DNA from: Bacteroidales bacterium
GTDB taxonomy: Bacteria; Bacteroidota; Bacteroidia; Bacteroidales; Marinilabiliaceae
DNA: 64,000 nt
Direction: 5' to 3'
Assembly (NCBI GenBank): GCA_024401395.1
Contig: JAKSLD010000009.1
Location: 1 to 64,000, forward strand
Shown here in pieces: positions 45,884 to 55,672 of the stretch. Position numbers and translations under genes: made by a program. Below the pieces are notes generated by a model. That model did no database searches and was not told where the DNA came from. It saw nothing but the letters and a program-made list of their open reading frames with translations. The first letter of the stretch is position 1. Each line of letters opens with the position of its first letter.

Positions 45884-47098
45884 ATGAAACAAATATTATT
45901 TTCAATAATAAGTCTTGCGCTGTTGGCATCCTGCAAGCCATCATCGACGACCATAGAAGTTACCAATAAGGGCGACTTCGAGCGTCAGGAGATGGTAGAG
46001 GTGCCCACATCAGATATGGGTCTTGATGCCGACAAGACATACGTTTTGCAAGATTCAGAAGGCAAAGAAGTTGAGTATCAGTTGACACACGATGCGAGAC
46101 TCATCTTCCTTGTTGATTTTGGAGCCAATGAGTCTAAGGTTTACACCTTCTCAGAGGGGAAGCCAGCAGACGTGGCAAGAATAGCAGAAGGTAAGGTATA
46201 TCCAAACCGAGTAGACGATATTGCCTGGGAGAACGACCGCATAGCATTCCGTGCCTATGGTCCTGCTTTGCAAGCCAACAAAGAGCGAGCATACGGCTAT
46301 GATGTATGGGTTAAGCGCGTTTCAGAGCCTGTTGTCGATATGCGATATGCCAATGAACTCAATCCAGAGACTACAGCAAAGATTGCAGCGCTGAAGGCAG
46401 AAGGAAAGACAGCCGAGGCAGAAGAGCTATATCATTCAGTCAGCTATCATGTTGACCATGGTAACGGTCTGGACTGCTATAAAGTCGGTCCGACACTTGG
46501 TGGTGGTGCATCGGCACTTTTGGTAAATGATGCCATTGTATATCCTTATTGCTACAAAGAGTGCAAGATACTAGACAACGGTCCACTCCGTTTTTCGGCA
46601 AAGCTGACATACTGTGAGACTGATATTGACGGAGACAAAGTGACAGAAGTTCGTGTCATTACACTGGATAAGGGCAATCAGCTCAACAAGACAGTAGTCG
46701 AGTACAAAGGGCTTTCAAAAGAGATGACAGTAGTAGCCGGTCCTGTTTGCCATACAGAAAATGGTGGCGAATATGAGGCTAATCTATTGAACGGCTATGT
46801 AGCCTATGCCGATCCTACGGATAATCCAGATAATGGCAATGGCACAATCTATGTAGGTGCTGCATTCCCAGTGTTGGATGATGCCAGATTAGTATTGTTC
46901 GACGAGGCAGAAGCAGCGGACAGAGGTGCTAATGGACACGTATTAGGCTATATGACATATAAGCCAGATGAAAAACTGACCTACTATTGGGGCGGTGGCT
47001 GGAGCAAGTGGGGCTTCAATTCATTCGAAGAGTGGAGCGCCTACATGAATAAAGCAGCGAAGAGAGTCAAGACACCTATATCTATATGTGTTGATTAA
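45884..47098 (+). CDS. DUF4861 lipoprotein
   Basis: A 404-residue lipoprotein (MKQILFSIISLALLASC) of the DUF4861 family, which is found in Bacteroidetes loci for pectin and other uronate-containing polysaccharides. The start is ATG 45884. The mature domain is beta-rich, with a conserved HVDHGNGLDCYKVGPTLGGG block near 190. Enzymatic activity is not established to my knowledge; a role on periplasmic oligouronides is inferred from the neighbours. Confidence 0.75.
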   Translation: MKQILFSIISLALLASCKPSSTTIEVTNKGDFERQEMVEVPTSDMGLDADKTYVLQDSEGKEVEYQLTHDARLIFLVDFGANESKVYTFSEGKPADVARIAEGKVYPNRVDDIAWENDRIAFRAYGPALQANKERAYGYDVWVKRVSEPVVDMRYANELNPETTAKIAALKAEGKTAEAEELYHSVSYHVDHGNGLDCYKVGPTLGGGASALLVNDAIVYPYCYKECKILDNGPLRFSAKLTYCETDIDGDKVTEVRVITLDKGNQLNKTVVEYKGLSKEMTVVAGPVCHTENGGEYEANLLNGYVAYADPTDNPDNGNGTIYVGAAFPVLDDARLVLFDEAEAADRGANGHVLGYMTYKPDEKLTYYWGGGWSKWGFNSFEEWSAYMNKAAKRVKTPISICVD

Positions 47099-47126
47099 GT
47101 GGTAATAATTGAAAAAGGATACAATA

Positions 47127-48569
47127 ATGAGTAATGATTCAAAAATGACTAACTGGCGATGGTGGATCTGCGGTCTGCTTTTTGTGGCGACTACAGTAAA
47201 CTACCTGGACCGTCAGGTACTCTCCCTCACAGCGAAGGAGTTTATCTATCCAGATTTTCACTGGACAGATTCCAACTATGGCGATATCACAGCATACTTC
47301 TCTATTTTTTATGCAGTATGTATGCTCTTTGCTGGTAAGTTCGTAGATTGGATGGGTACGAAGAAAGGATATCTTTGGGCTATCGGTGTATGGAGTGGTG
47401 CTGCCTGTTTGCACGCTGCTTGTGCTGTCGGTACACAATACATTCATGGCATAGAGTCTCTTGAGGCGATGCGTGCGTTGGAGAAAGGTTCAGATATTGC
47501 TATTGCAGTAGCATCGACAGGTGTATGGATGTTCCTTGTATGTCGTGCTATCCTTGCACTTGGCGAGGCCGGTAACTTCCCTGCTGCTATTAAGGTTACA
47601 GCAGAGTATTTCCCAAAGAAGGACCGTGCCTACGCTACTTCCATCTTCAATGCCGGTGCTTCTGTAGGAGCTCTTGCAGCTCCACTGATTATTCCTCCAT
47701 TGGCTGCTGCCTATGGCTGGGAGTGGTCGTTCATCATCATTGGTGCCCTTGGCTTCATCTGGATGGGCTTCTTCGTGAAGTGGTATGAGAAGCCAGAGAA
47801 GTCGAGCAGAGTCAACGAAGCAGAGTTGGCCTATATCAACCAGGATAATTCCGACTCAGCCGAGACAAAAGTAGAGGCTCCAGCAGAGAAACAGGTTTCG
47901 ATCTGGAAGAGCTTTACCTATAAGCAGACTTGGGCGTTCATCACAGGTAAGTTCTTTACAGACGGTGTATGGTGGTTCTTCTTGTTCTGGGCTCCAGGCT
48001 ATTTCCAGGATGTATATGGCTACAAGGCATCTTCGGGTACAGGTATGATGCTTATCATGACACTCTATCTCATTGTAACTGTAGTGTCTATTTATGCTTG
48101 TAAGCTCCCTACATACTATGTAGACAAGAAAGGCATGGAGCCATACGCAGGTCGTATGAAGTCTATGTTCTTATACGCCCTCCTCCCTCTTCTCTGCCTC
48201 TTGGCTCAGCCTCTTGGTGGTTATTCGGCATGGTGGCCAGCAATCATCATCGGTCTGGTAGGTGCAGGACACCAGTCATGGTCGGCAAACTTGTTCTCAA
48301 CTATCGGTGATATGTTCCCTAAGTCGGCCATCGCAACCATTACAGGTGTAGGTGGTATGGCAGGTGGTGTCGGATCATTCCTCATTAATATGTACTCTGG
48401 TCAGTTGTTTGACTACGCAGAGGGTCAAGGTTCTGCATTTTCATTCATGGGCTTCGAGGGCAAGCCTGCTGGATATATGATTGTATTCTGTGTTTGTGCA
48501 GTGGCATATATCGTGGCTTGGTCCATCATGAAGACATTGGTACCAAAGTACAAGAAAATTGAATTGTAA
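47127..48569 (+). CDS. Hexuronate transporter (MFS, ExuT-like)
   Basis: A 480-residue major facilitator transporter with about 12 membrane helices. The first helix has the ExuT-type NYLDRQVLS motif, and LGEAGNFPAAIKVTAEYFPKK lies between helices 4 and 5. It should import galacturonate/glucuronate, probably with protons. I use ATG 47127; a TTG six codons upstream is in frame but less likely. Confidence 0.85.
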   Translation: MSNDSKMTNWRWWICGLLFVATTVNYLDRQVLSLTAKEFIYPDFHWTDSNYGDITAYFSIFYAVCMLFAGKFVDWMGTKKGYLWAIGVWSGAACLHAACAVGTQYIHGIESLEAMRALEKGSDIAIAVASTGVWMFLVCRAILALGEAGNFPAAIKVTAEYFPKKDRAYATSIFNAGASVGALAAPLIIPPLAAAYGWEWSFIIIGALGFIWMGFFVKWYEKPEKSSRVNEAELAYINQDNSDSAETKVEAPAEKQVSIWKSFTYKQTWAFITGKFFTDGVWWFFLFWAPGYFQDVYGYKASSGTGMMLIMTLYLIVTVVSIYACKLPTYYVDKKGMEPYAGRMKSMFLYALLPLLCLLAQPLGGYSAWWPAIIIGLVGAGHQSWSANLFSTIGDMFPKSAIATITGVGGMAGGVGSFLINMYSGQLFDYAEGQGSAFSFMGFEGKPAGYMIVFCVCAVAYIVAWSIMKTLVPKYKKIEL

Positions 48570-48596
48570 CAATTAACAAACAACAATAATAATACA

Positions 48597-49067
48597 ATGG
48601 CTATATTCGGTACAGTTGCAACTCTTGAGGCTCAGGGTTGCCCAAAGAAATATGGCAAGGTCTTTGAGTTCCTTAAGAACGAAGACCTCGACAAGCACTT
48701 CGCAGAAGTCGCTCCAGGAAAGAAAAAAGAGGTTATTGTGGCAGACGGCATCAAAGCCATCTTCCAGGAGTACGATACAAAGTTCCATCAGGATGCTCGT
48801 CTTGAGGGACACCGTAAGTACGCAGATGTTCAGTACATCCACGAGGGTGGTGAGTATATCGGCTACTGCGACCTTTCGAAGGCTGATGGCGATATAGACT
48901 ACAGCGACGAGAAGGATATCTTCTTCTGCAAGTCTAACCAGATGTCATTCGTATATCTCTCAAAGGGTGAGGCTGCTGTATTGGAACCATGCGACCTCCA
49001 CGCTCCTTGTACAGCTTTGTCTGAGAAGAAGCATGTTAAGAAGATTGTATTCAAAGTAAAACTATAA
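48597..49067 (+). CDS. YhcH/YjgK/YiaL (DUF386) family protein
   Basis: A 156-residue cupin-like protein of the YhcH/EbgC group. The family blocks FHQDARLEGHRKYADVQYIHEGGEYIGYC (about 59-87) and the metal-binding His near the C-terminal DLHAPC are present. Members are linked to sugar anomer or isomer handling; placement between the uronate transporter and uxaB suggests a role on a uronate form. Confidence 0.82.
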   Translation: MAIFGTVATLEAQGCPKKYGKVFEFLKNEDLDKHFAEVAPGKKKEVIVADGIKAIFQEYDTKFHQDARLEGHRKYADVQYIHEGGEYIGYCDLSKADGDIDYSDEKDIFFCKSNQMSFVYLSKGEAAVLEPCDLHAPCTALSEKKHVKKIVFKVKL

Positions 49068-49089
49068 CAAACAACACACTAGTAGTCTT

Positions 49090-50577
49090 ATGGCATTACC
49101 AGCTTTAAATAGTCGTACAGCGCCAAAGAGCGTTGCACCTGAGAAGATCATCCAATTCGGTGAGGGTAATTTCCTTCGCGCATTTGTAGATTGGATTATT
49201 TGGAATATGAACAAGCGCACAAACTTCAACGGTTCCGTTGTCGTTTGTCAGCCTATTGAAAAGGGTATGGTCGACTGGTTGAACGGTCAGGACTGTCTCT
49301 ACCATGTCAACCTTCAGGGTCGTCAGGAGGGTAAGGCAGTGAATACTCTCGATCGTATTGATGTTATCAGCCGTGCGCTCAACCCATATAGCCAGAATGC
49401 AGCATTTATGGCATTGGCAGAGCAGCCAGAGATTCGTTTCGTGATTTCCAACACTACAGAGGCAGGTATCACATTCGACGACAGCTGCAAGTTCACTGAT
49501 GCTCCTGCTTCTTCATACCCAGGTAAGCTTGTTCAGCTTCTTTACCGTCGTTATAAGACTTTCAACGGCAACCCTAAGAAGGGCTTGATCATCATGCCTT
49601 GCGAGTTGATATTCTTGAATGGTCACCACCTCAAGGATTGTATCTACAAGTATATCGAGTTGTGGAAAGAGGACCTCGGCAAGGACTATGAGGGCTTCAA
49701 GAACTGGTTTACAAAGTACAACTATGTATGTGCTACACTTGTAGACCGTATTGTTCCTGGTTTCCCTCGTAAGGATATTGCTAACATCCAGAAGGCTGTA
49801 GGCTACGCAGATAACTTGGTAGTACAAGCTGAGATTTTCCACCTCTGGGTAATCGAGAGACCAGAGAATATGAGCTGTGCTGCACTCCGCAAGGAGTTCC
49901 CTGCAGACAAGGCTGGCTTGCACGTTCTCATTGCAGAGAGCGAGAAGCCATACCATGAGCGTAAGGTAACTCTCCTCAATGGCCCTCACACTGTACTCTC
50001 TCCTGTCGCATTCCTCTCGGGCATCAATATTGTTCGCGATGCTTGCAACGACAAGGTAATCGGTAAGTACATCCATAAGGTACAATTCGAGGAACTCATG
50101 GAGACTCTCAATTTGCCTATGGCTGAGCTCAAGCAGTTTGGCGCTGACGTATTGGAGCGTTTCAACAACCCATACGTCGACCATCAGGTTACTTCTATCA
50201 TGCTCAACTCATTCCCTAAGTTCGAGACACGCGACCTCCCAGGTCTCAAGGTTTACCTCGAGCGTAAGGGCGAACTTCCAAAAGGCCTCGTACTCGGTCT
50301 TGCAGCTATCATTACATACTACAAGGGCGGCAAGCGTGCTGACGGCGTAGATATCGTTCCTAATGATGCTCAGGAGATTATGGACCTCTTGAAGAAGCTC
50401 TGGGCTACAGGCGACACTCAGAAGGTTGCTGAGGGTGTACTTGGCGCAACAGATGTTATCTGGAAAGAGAGCAAGCAGGACCTCAACAAGATTCCTGGTC
50501 TTACAGCAATGGTTAAGGGCTTCCTCGACTCAATCGCTGCTAAGGGTATGGTTGAGACTGTTAAGTCTATTCTCTAA
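49090..50577 (+). CDS. uxaB: Tagaturonate reductase
   Basis: A 495-residue member of the mannitol dehydrogenase family. The N-terminal Rossmann start is IQFGEGNFLRAFVDW near 21-35, and the C-terminal catalytic Lys block is KVTLLNGPHTVLSP near 294-307. It reduces D-tagaturonate to D-altronate, the substrate of UxaA. UxuB (fructuronate reductase) is a relative, but the KVTLLNG-type C-terminal domain with UxaA present favours UxaB. Last gene before a strong terminator. Confidence 0.88.
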   Translation: MALPALNSRTAPKSVAPEKIIQFGEGNFLRAFVDWIIWNMNKRTNFNGSVVVCQPIEKGMVDWLNGQDCLYHVNLQGRQEGKAVNTLDRIDVISRALNPYSQNAAFMALAEQPEIRFVISNTTEAGITFDDSCKFTDAPASSYPGKLVQLLYRRYKTFNGNPKKGLIIMPCELIFLNGHHLKDCIYKYIELWKEDLGKDYEGFKNWFTKYNYVCATLVDRIVPGFPRKDIANIQKAVGYADNLVVQAEIFHLWVIERPENMSCAALRKEFPADKAGLHVLIAESEKPYHERKVTLLNGPHTVLSPVAFLSGINIVRDACNDKVIGKYIHKVQFEELMETLNLPMAELKQFGADVLERFNNPYVDHQVTSIMLNSFPKFETRDLPGLKVYLERKGELPKGLVLGLAAIITYYKGGKRADGVDIVPNDAQEIMDLLKKLWATGDTQKVAEGVLGATDVIWKESKQDLNKIPGLTAMVKGFLDSIAAKGMVETVKSIL

Positions 50578-50604
50578 GGAAAGGTTAAATACCTATATTT
50601 ATGA

Positions 50605-50638
50605 GGCTGTGTCAATTTCTAGACACGGCCTTTTTTTC
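50605..50638 (+). terminator. Terminator after uxaB
   Basis: Nine-base arms GGCTGTGTC and GACACGGCC with an 8-base loop and seven T. Confidence 0.92.
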
Positions 50639-50649
50639 TTTCATTATTT

Positions 50650-50675
50650 GAAAAATTTACGATGAACAAGGGTGG
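50650..50675 (+). repeat. Dispersed motif TTACGATGAACAAGGG, copy b
   Basis: An A-run then TTTACGATGAACAAGGGTG, just after the uxaB terminator. Confidence 0.7.
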
Positions 50676-50772
50676 TCTATTGGTCTAGTATATGACAATC
50701 TCTGATTTTGACACACTCTCATAACTATTTTTCATTTTGTTCTGGCAAGGTGCTAGTCGGTGCTTTTTTTCA

Positions 50773-50780
50773 TATATTTG
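50773..50780 (+). promoter_or_regulatory. -7 box before the outer-membrane protein gene
   Basis: TATATTTG, an exact TAnnTTTG match 44 bases before the start codon. Confidence 0.5.
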
Positions 50781-50824
50781 CCCTCGCTATTTGAAATGTA
50801 CTTATAATCAATACCATTTAATAT

Positions 50825-51403
50825 ATGAAACACGTTTTTCTGATTGTTGCCCTCTTTTGGTTTGCAGTTGCATCTTGGGCACAAGAGACAGAGGTCGAAG
50901 AGCCTCCAGTATCAAAAAGAGCTCTCACTTCCACAGGTTTGACCTGCTCTTTCGGCTATAATGTCAGGTTGTCAAATTTCTTTGATGTCGGTCTGAATGC
51001 CAATATAGGTAAGCGTATTATTCCGAATCTCCAGGTCGGAGCAGGTATCATGCCTAGTTTCTGTGCAGATGTCAATATATTCAAGCTCCTTTTTCTTGAC
51101 CCTGATTTTGAGAATGATGGTGACCCGTTTTTTGTCATGCCTACATACGTTTGGGTAAAATATGATTTTACGAAACGAATGGTATCTCCTTACCTTAATC
51201 TCCAGGTGGGTAAGCAGGTGTCTAGCTATTCAAAAGCCAACGGCTCTACCTATGTCGGAGGGTTCGTCGGTTGCCGCATTGCGCTTCGCAAGGTAGCTAT
51301 TTGTCCTTATTTGGGCTTTACGGGCGACAGCTCGGATTATAACGACGATTACGCGCTGGACAGTAATTTGATGACCACCGTCGGTATCAATGTAGAGTTT
51401 TAG
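50825..51403 (+). CDS. Small outer-membrane beta-barrel protein
   Basis: A 192-residue protein with a signal peptide ending ASWAQ. The mature part has about eight amphipathic strands with aromatic girdles and ends in a Phe (TTVGINVEF), typical of outer-membrane barrels of the OmpW/porin-like small class. Single-gene transcript; function unknown. Confidence 0.7.
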   Translation: MKHVFLIVALFWFAVASWAQETEVEEPPVSKRALTSTGLTCSFGYNVRLSNFFDVGLNANIGKRIIPNLQVGAGIMPSFCADVNIFKLLFLDPDFENDGDPFFVMPTYVWVKYDFTKRMVSPYLNLQVGKQVSSYSKANGSTYVGGFVGCRIALRKVAICPYLGFTGDSSDYNDDYALDSNLMTTVGINVEF

Positions 51404-51440
51404 CGTATCGAGCATATTTAAGTTCTCAAGGTAATATGAT

Positions 51441-51474
51441 AAAGGCTCTCTGGTTGGAAGACCGGAGAGCCTGT
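51441..51474. terminator. Bidirectional hairpin between converging genes
   Basis: AGGCTCTC (51443-51450) pairs with GAGAGCCT (51465-51472), with inner GGT/ACC. The minus-strand side has the better T tail (TTTATC). Confidence 0.75.
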
Positions 51475-51500
51475 TCGTTTCAATATCTTACCTGAATTTA

Positions 51501-52910
51501 TTAGAAGCTGCGGTAGAAAGTGTCACTCTCCTGCACTTCGGAAACGAGCGGAGCACCGTATGATCTGTTCAGGAGTAGCTGGTACATCATTTTCCACTGG
51601 GAGAAAGCGTGACTTAGATTAACCTTCAGAGTGTTGTATATAAGGTCCGTCTTGTCTGTGAATGTCGACTCCAGCTCTTTGTCTGCTTCAGCAAGTTCCT
51701 TGGCCAATGGTAAATACTTGTCGTAGGTCTCCTTCATGACATTATACCACTTCTCTTCCTGTTGCATATTGAAATTGCGGATTATCTCGTTCTGCTTCTT
51801 GCGACCTTGTTTCCAGAAGTCTGGATATTCAATATCTTCTCCGCTGTTGTCATTGGTCTGCTCGAAATAATCCCATGCACGCTTGTCAATATCCATCTCA
51901 ATGTCATGTACTTGTTTGCTGGCATCGGAAGTGAGCCAGGCTGATTGTATCTCAGTATAGAGGGGTCTCAGCTGCTTCTCTACTTTGAGCGTATTCAAGC
52001 CAAATGTCATTTCGCCTCTTACTGCTTCATTAACCTTTTCTATGACTGCATCGATTTTATCAGAAACCGCGTCTATAGCATCGTCTTGCTTCTCTGAGTA
52101 GCCAGGGTCAATGACAAAACCGCCGGTGTTGATATTTTCAAGTTTTATTTCACCGCTTATCACAGCCTTCTTTATCAAGGCTTCCATCTCTTTGTCGCTC
52201 ATTTTGTCAGGGTCGATGTTGTTCTTCTGCAAAAAAGCGAAAATCTGCGCTGCACCGTTGTTCATCTGCGCCTGCGCTGCACCGTTCAGCCCCTTCTTCA
52301 CCGCGTTGTCCCTCTTGGCTTTTTCTGTAGCATCGTACATACGCATAGTGACAGTGTTGTTGTAATTGTCTACGCCACTGTTGAAGTTCACAATGGCTTT
52401 CACTGGCGCAGTATCATGTGCGAGCATCTGCTGCGCGGTAGGGAGTGAAGGGAAAGCCTTCATAGCTTCGTCTATGGAATTGAACGATATAAGGTCAGCC
52501 TCCGCTTCTAAGCTGATATTGTCATAACGCCAATTCAGTGGATCTTGTGATGCCGCTAGTTCCTCCACGTAATTTTGGAATGGATCATCCCCGTCAAAGA
52601 CACCTCTGCTGGTGGCAAAATATCCATCGTGCTTGCCGTATGATTCTTTCTGTCGCATACTGTTGCCTACGCCGCCCTTTCCACTGACCTCGTCGCCTTC
52701 AGACTTGTCATTGCGCGACCTGCCTGTGACTTTGTCAACAGCACCTTCAACTTTTTTCTCAATCTTGTCCTTGGCCTTGCCAGCAAGACCTTTGAGGAAT
52801 CCCTGCGCATTGGCACTTGCAGAAAATGAAAATGAACAAACCAAAGTCAGCACTGCCAACTTAGCGAAAAATGAACCTTGATGTTTCTCAGTATAAAATT
52901 TCTTACTCAT
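51501..52910 (-). CDS. Secreted helical protein, unknown function
   Basis: A 469-residue protein with a signal peptide (MSKKFYTEKHQGSFFAKLAVLTLVCSFSFSASANAQ by position 1-36), then a Lys/Asp-rich helical stretch (KAKDKIEKKVEGAVDKV) and long predicted helices to the end. The start is placed at 52910, where a signal peptide begins; the frame continues upstream only as an antisense reading of the aldo/keto reductase gene. No family recognised. Confidence 0.65.
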   Translation of the reverse strand: MSKKFYTEKHQGSFFAKLAVLTLVCSFSFSASANAQGFLKGLAGKAKDKIEKKVEGAVDKVTGRSRNDKSEGDEVSGKGGVGNSMRQKESYGKHDGYFATSRGVFDGDDPFQNYVEELAASQDPLNWRYDNISLEAEADLISFNSIDEAMKAFPSLPTAQQMLAHDTAPVKAIVNFNSGVDNYNNTVTMRMYDATEKAKRDNAVKKGLNGAAQAQMNNGAAQIFAFLQKNNIDPDKMSDKEMEALIKKAVISGEIKLENINTGGFVIDPGYSEKQDDAIDAVSDKIDAVIEKVNEAVRGEMTFGLNTLKVEKQLRPLYTEIQSAWLTSDASKQVHDIEMDIDKRAWDYFEQTNDNSGEDIEYPDFWKQGRKKQNEIIRNFNMQQEEKWYNVMKETYDKYLPLAKELAEADKELESTFTDKTDLIYNTLKVNLSHAFSQWKMMYQLLLNRSYGAPLVSEVQESDTFYRSF

Positions 52911-53120
52911 AGTCGGAAATTTATTTTTATAATTCAATGTCAATCTGACAAGGTGTAGTGACACAGCCTTGCATTGCTGCCTCTCACGTTCCGCCATAGC
53001 CTGACTTCCTGTGATTAACAGACGCCTAAAGGTATAAATTGTTCTTTGAATATACAAGTACAAGTTTCGCATATATTCTTTCGTTTTTTTCGTTACCTTT
53101 AGCCCCAATATGATGCGTAT

Positions 53121-54245
53121 ATGAATACAAAACCTTTTCATAACCTGCATTTGTCCACATTGGGGATGGGCAATATGCGCCTGCCTCAGAAGGGCGAAGC
53201 TTCTAATGCTCCGATCGACTGGGAGGCTTCGGCAGAGATTATCGATTATGCTCTTGAACATGGCGTTAATTATTTCGACACGGCTTGGGTATATAACAAT
53301 GGCGAGTCTGAACGTTGCCTGGGAGCAGCCCTGAAACGCCATGCCGCAGATAGAGATAAATTCTATATTGCGGATAAATTCAATATCGATGCCACTACCG
53401 ATTATGAGATGGTTTTCGAAGAGCAGTTGCGTCGCTTGCAGACCGACTATATCGATTTCTACCTCATTCACTGCTTGATGGACAGTAATATTGATAAGTA
53501 CATCGAAAGTGGCGCAATAGAGTATTTCCTTGAGCAAAAGCGTAAGGGTCGCATCAGATATCTGGGCTTCTCCAGCCATTCTAGCGTGGAGACTCTTCGC
53601 CGATTCGCCGATTTGCAAGAGTGGGATTTCGCTCAACTCCAGATCAACTATTACGATTGGCGTTATTCCGAGACTGCCAAGGAATATCGTATTCTCGAGG
53701 AGCGTAACATTCCTTGTATGGTCATGGAGCCTGTACGTGGAGGCAAACTTGCCACACTCCCTGACAAGGCGGAACAAATGCTCAAGGCTGCTCATCCTGA
53801 TTGGTCTATGGCAGCATGGGCAATGCGTTTCGTACAGTCTCTGCCTAATGTCATGGTGGTGTTGAGCGGAATGAGCAACATGGAGCAGATCGAGGATAAT
53901 GTCAAGACTTTTTCTTCTGCCGACCCTGGTCTCTCTGACGAAGACAGGCAACTTCTGGATAAGGCTTGCGAATTGTTCAGAGAGTATATCCATGTGCCTT
54001 GTACGGCTTGCAGATACTGTACGGCGGAGTGCCCTCAGCAGATTAATATCCCGGAGTTTATCAGTGTCTATAATAAGTTCAAGGTCAACGGGACATGGGG
54101 TATTAAGTCCGACTTGGAGAGTATCGTTACCGAAGGTAAGCCTGTAGATTGCATACAGTGTGGAGCTTGCATGGGACATTGCCCTCAGTCAATCCAGATT
54201 CCCGACCTCATGAGCAAAGTCGTTGAGATGGAAAAGTCTTTGTAA
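53121..54245 (+). CDS. Aldo/keto reductase with C-terminal 4Fe-4S ferredoxin domain
   Basis: A 374-residue fusion. Residues 1-270 form an aldo/keto reductase barrel (LGMGNMRLP, FDTAWVYNNGESE with catalytic Asp/Tyr, DKFNID with Lys, LIHCL with His). Residues 290-374 carry two cluster motifs, CTACRYCTAECP and CIQCGACMGHCP. Such fusions are common oxidoreductases in anaerobes; the substrate is unknown. The gene is divergent from the secreted-protein gene across a 210-base gap with no clear promoter box on either strand. Confidence 0.88.
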   Translation: MNTKPFHNLHLSTLGMGNMRLPQKGEASNAPIDWEASAEIIDYALEHGVNYFDTAWVYNNGESERCLGAALKRHAADRDKFYIADKFNIDATTDYEMVFEEQLRRLQTDYIDFYLIHCLMDSNIDKYIESGAIEYFLEQKRKGRIRYLGFSSHSSVETLRRFADLQEWDFAQLQINYYDWRYSETAKEYRILEERNIPCMVMEPVRGGKLATLPDKAEQMLKAAHPDWSMAAWAMRFVQSLPNVMVVLSGMSNMEQIEDNVKTFSSADPGLSDEDRQLLDKACELFREYIHVPCTACRYCTAECPQQINIPEFISVYNKFKVNGTWGIKSDLESIVTEGKPVDCIQCGACMGHCPQSIQIPDLMSKVVEMEKSL

Positions 54246-54291
54246 AGTAGTATAGCAGTTGATGTAATAACAAATAATACCACAAAATAAT

Positions 54292-54957
54292 ATGAAAACA
54301 AAAATCGTTTTACTGTTGGCTCTTTTCACAATGTCATTGTCTGCACTGGCACAGACAAAAAAAGTATCTATCCTTGGCGATTCATATTCCACATTCGCTG
54401 GAATGAATCCAGAGGGTTATGCTCCTTTCTATCCTAATGATAGAAACGATGTTACTAAGGTTGAACAGACTTGGTGGAGCCTTTATACTACAGCCAAGGG
54501 CTATGAGTTGGAAAAGAACGACTCATGGGGTGGAACCACTATTTGTAATACCGGATATGGCGGAATGGACGCAACCCACATGGGTTTCTTGTCTAGAGTC
54601 GAAAAACTTGGTAATCCGGATATCATATTCCTCTTTGGAGGAACAAATGATGCTTGGGCTAATTCGCCTATTGGTGAGTACAAGTATTCCGACTGGAGCG
54701 ACGTAGATTGTAAATCATATCGTCCTGCTTTGGCTTGCCTGTTGGACAAACTGAAGACCTTATATCCTTATGCAGTGATATATTCTATCCTGAATTCTGA
54801 GCTGAAAGAAGAAATCAACGAATCGACACGTGTGATTTGCAACCATTACAACGTACAGCTTATCGAACTTCAGAATATAGAAAAGCAGAACGGACATCCA
54901 TCCATCAAGGGTATGCAGGCTATCTGTGACCAGTTGCTCTCGGCAATACAACAGTAA
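54292..54957 (+). CDS. Secreted SGNH/GDSL-type hydrolase
   Basis: A 221-residue protein with a signal peptide ending ALAQ. Block I is SILGDSYSTF (nucleophile Ser near 30), with GGTNDAW (block III Asn) near 120 and GHPSIKGM (block V His) near 200, the order expected for SGNH hydrolases. It probably removes acyl esters from carbohydrates in the periplasm, possibly related to the neighbouring uronate functions, though it is not in that operon. Confidence 0.78.
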   Translation: MKTKIVLLLALFTMSLSALAQTKKVSILGDSYSTFAGMNPEGYAPFYPNDRNDVTKVEQTWWSLYTTAKGYELEKNDSWGGTTICNTGYGGMDATHMGFLSRVEKLGNPDIIFLFGGTNDAWANSPIGEYKYSDWSDVDCKSYRPALACLLDKLKTLYPYAVIYSILNSELKEEINESTRVICNHYNVQLIELQNIEKQNGHPSIKGMQAICDQLLSAIQQ

Positions 54958-55090
54958 GCCTCTTCCCCCATACTATTCCTCCTTGCAGAGACGGCACAAT
55001 GTCTTTCCTGAAATAAGTTGATTATTTGAGTCAACATATTTCATGGAAAAACAGTGCTTATGCAATAGGGGGATACAGTCTTTGTTGTTT

Positions 55091-55168
55091 TATTCGTTCC
55101 TATTTTTGTGCGATTCTACATTTTTCGGAACGAATAAATGCGTGATTCTACATTTTTAGGAACGAATA
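55091..55168 (+). repeat. 32-bp direct repeat with inverted flank
   Basis: GATTCTACATTTTT followed by (C/A)GGAACGAATA occurs at 55112-55136 and 55144-55168. TATTCGTTCC at 55091-55100 is the inverse of GGAACGAATA. It sits in a 715-base gap (54958-55672) with no intact gene. Confidence 0.7.
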
Positions 55169-55328
55169 TGGCCGTATTAGGATATCGGCTTCTTCTGCAT
55201 AGATTAGCGACTTGGGGTATCTGTTTTCTATGGCTTCTATTCCTCCGCTGCCTTCAAATAATCACTCTCATAATCTATAGAGTAACCCTTTGTAGCAGGC
55301 TTTTCGTCAACAAATGGTGATGACATGA

Positions 55329-55463
55329 TGCCTAATAAGCAGGAAACATCTATTGCTCGTCAAAAAATCAGGAGAGACTGAAGATGAATTGAAGAATTGG
55401 ATGCGTCTGAAGAATACTATTGAGCATATGAAACTTATGGAAAAATTCTGCCCCTTAGGTTAA
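55329..55463 (+). pseudogene. Gene remnant, C-terminal fragment
   Basis: A short frame with no start codon translates to a plausible protein tail (SGETEDELKNWMRLKNTIEH onward, ending EKFCPLG). Its composition looks like real coding sequence, but the fragment has no promoter or start. Family unknown. Suggests deletion or decay of a gene here. Confidence 0.35.
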
Positions 55464-55525
55464 GTAGTCGAATTCTGCCACTTTTCTAAGAGACAGCGAT
55501 GTGTTTGATTTGTGTGTTACATTCT

Positions 55526-55551
55526 TAATTATGGCGAATTTACCATAATTA
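55526..55551. repeat. Perfect inverted repeat TAATTATGG / CCATAATTA
   Basis: Nine-base arms (55526-55534 and 55543-55551) around CGAATTTA, about 120 bases downstream of the DUF262 gene. No T-run on either strand, so it is not an obvious terminator. Confidence 0.7.
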
Positions 55552-55672
55552 GAAATTCAGTAGGTTAGAATAGTTATAGGATAAGAGTGAAAGGGAATGT
55601 AGCATGACTTAATAAACCAGAAATAATAGGATAAACTTATGCAGTGAATTAACTAAATGCATATACCACTTA

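Noticed and set aside
52911-54179. N-terminal extension of the secreted helical protein
   Set aside because: The upstream part is an antisense reading of the aldo/keto reductase gene; the signal peptide begins at 52910.
55138-55320. A 60-residue hydrophobic frame in the decayed region
   Set aside because: It begins inside the direct repeat, has no promoter or family, and the region looks non-coding.
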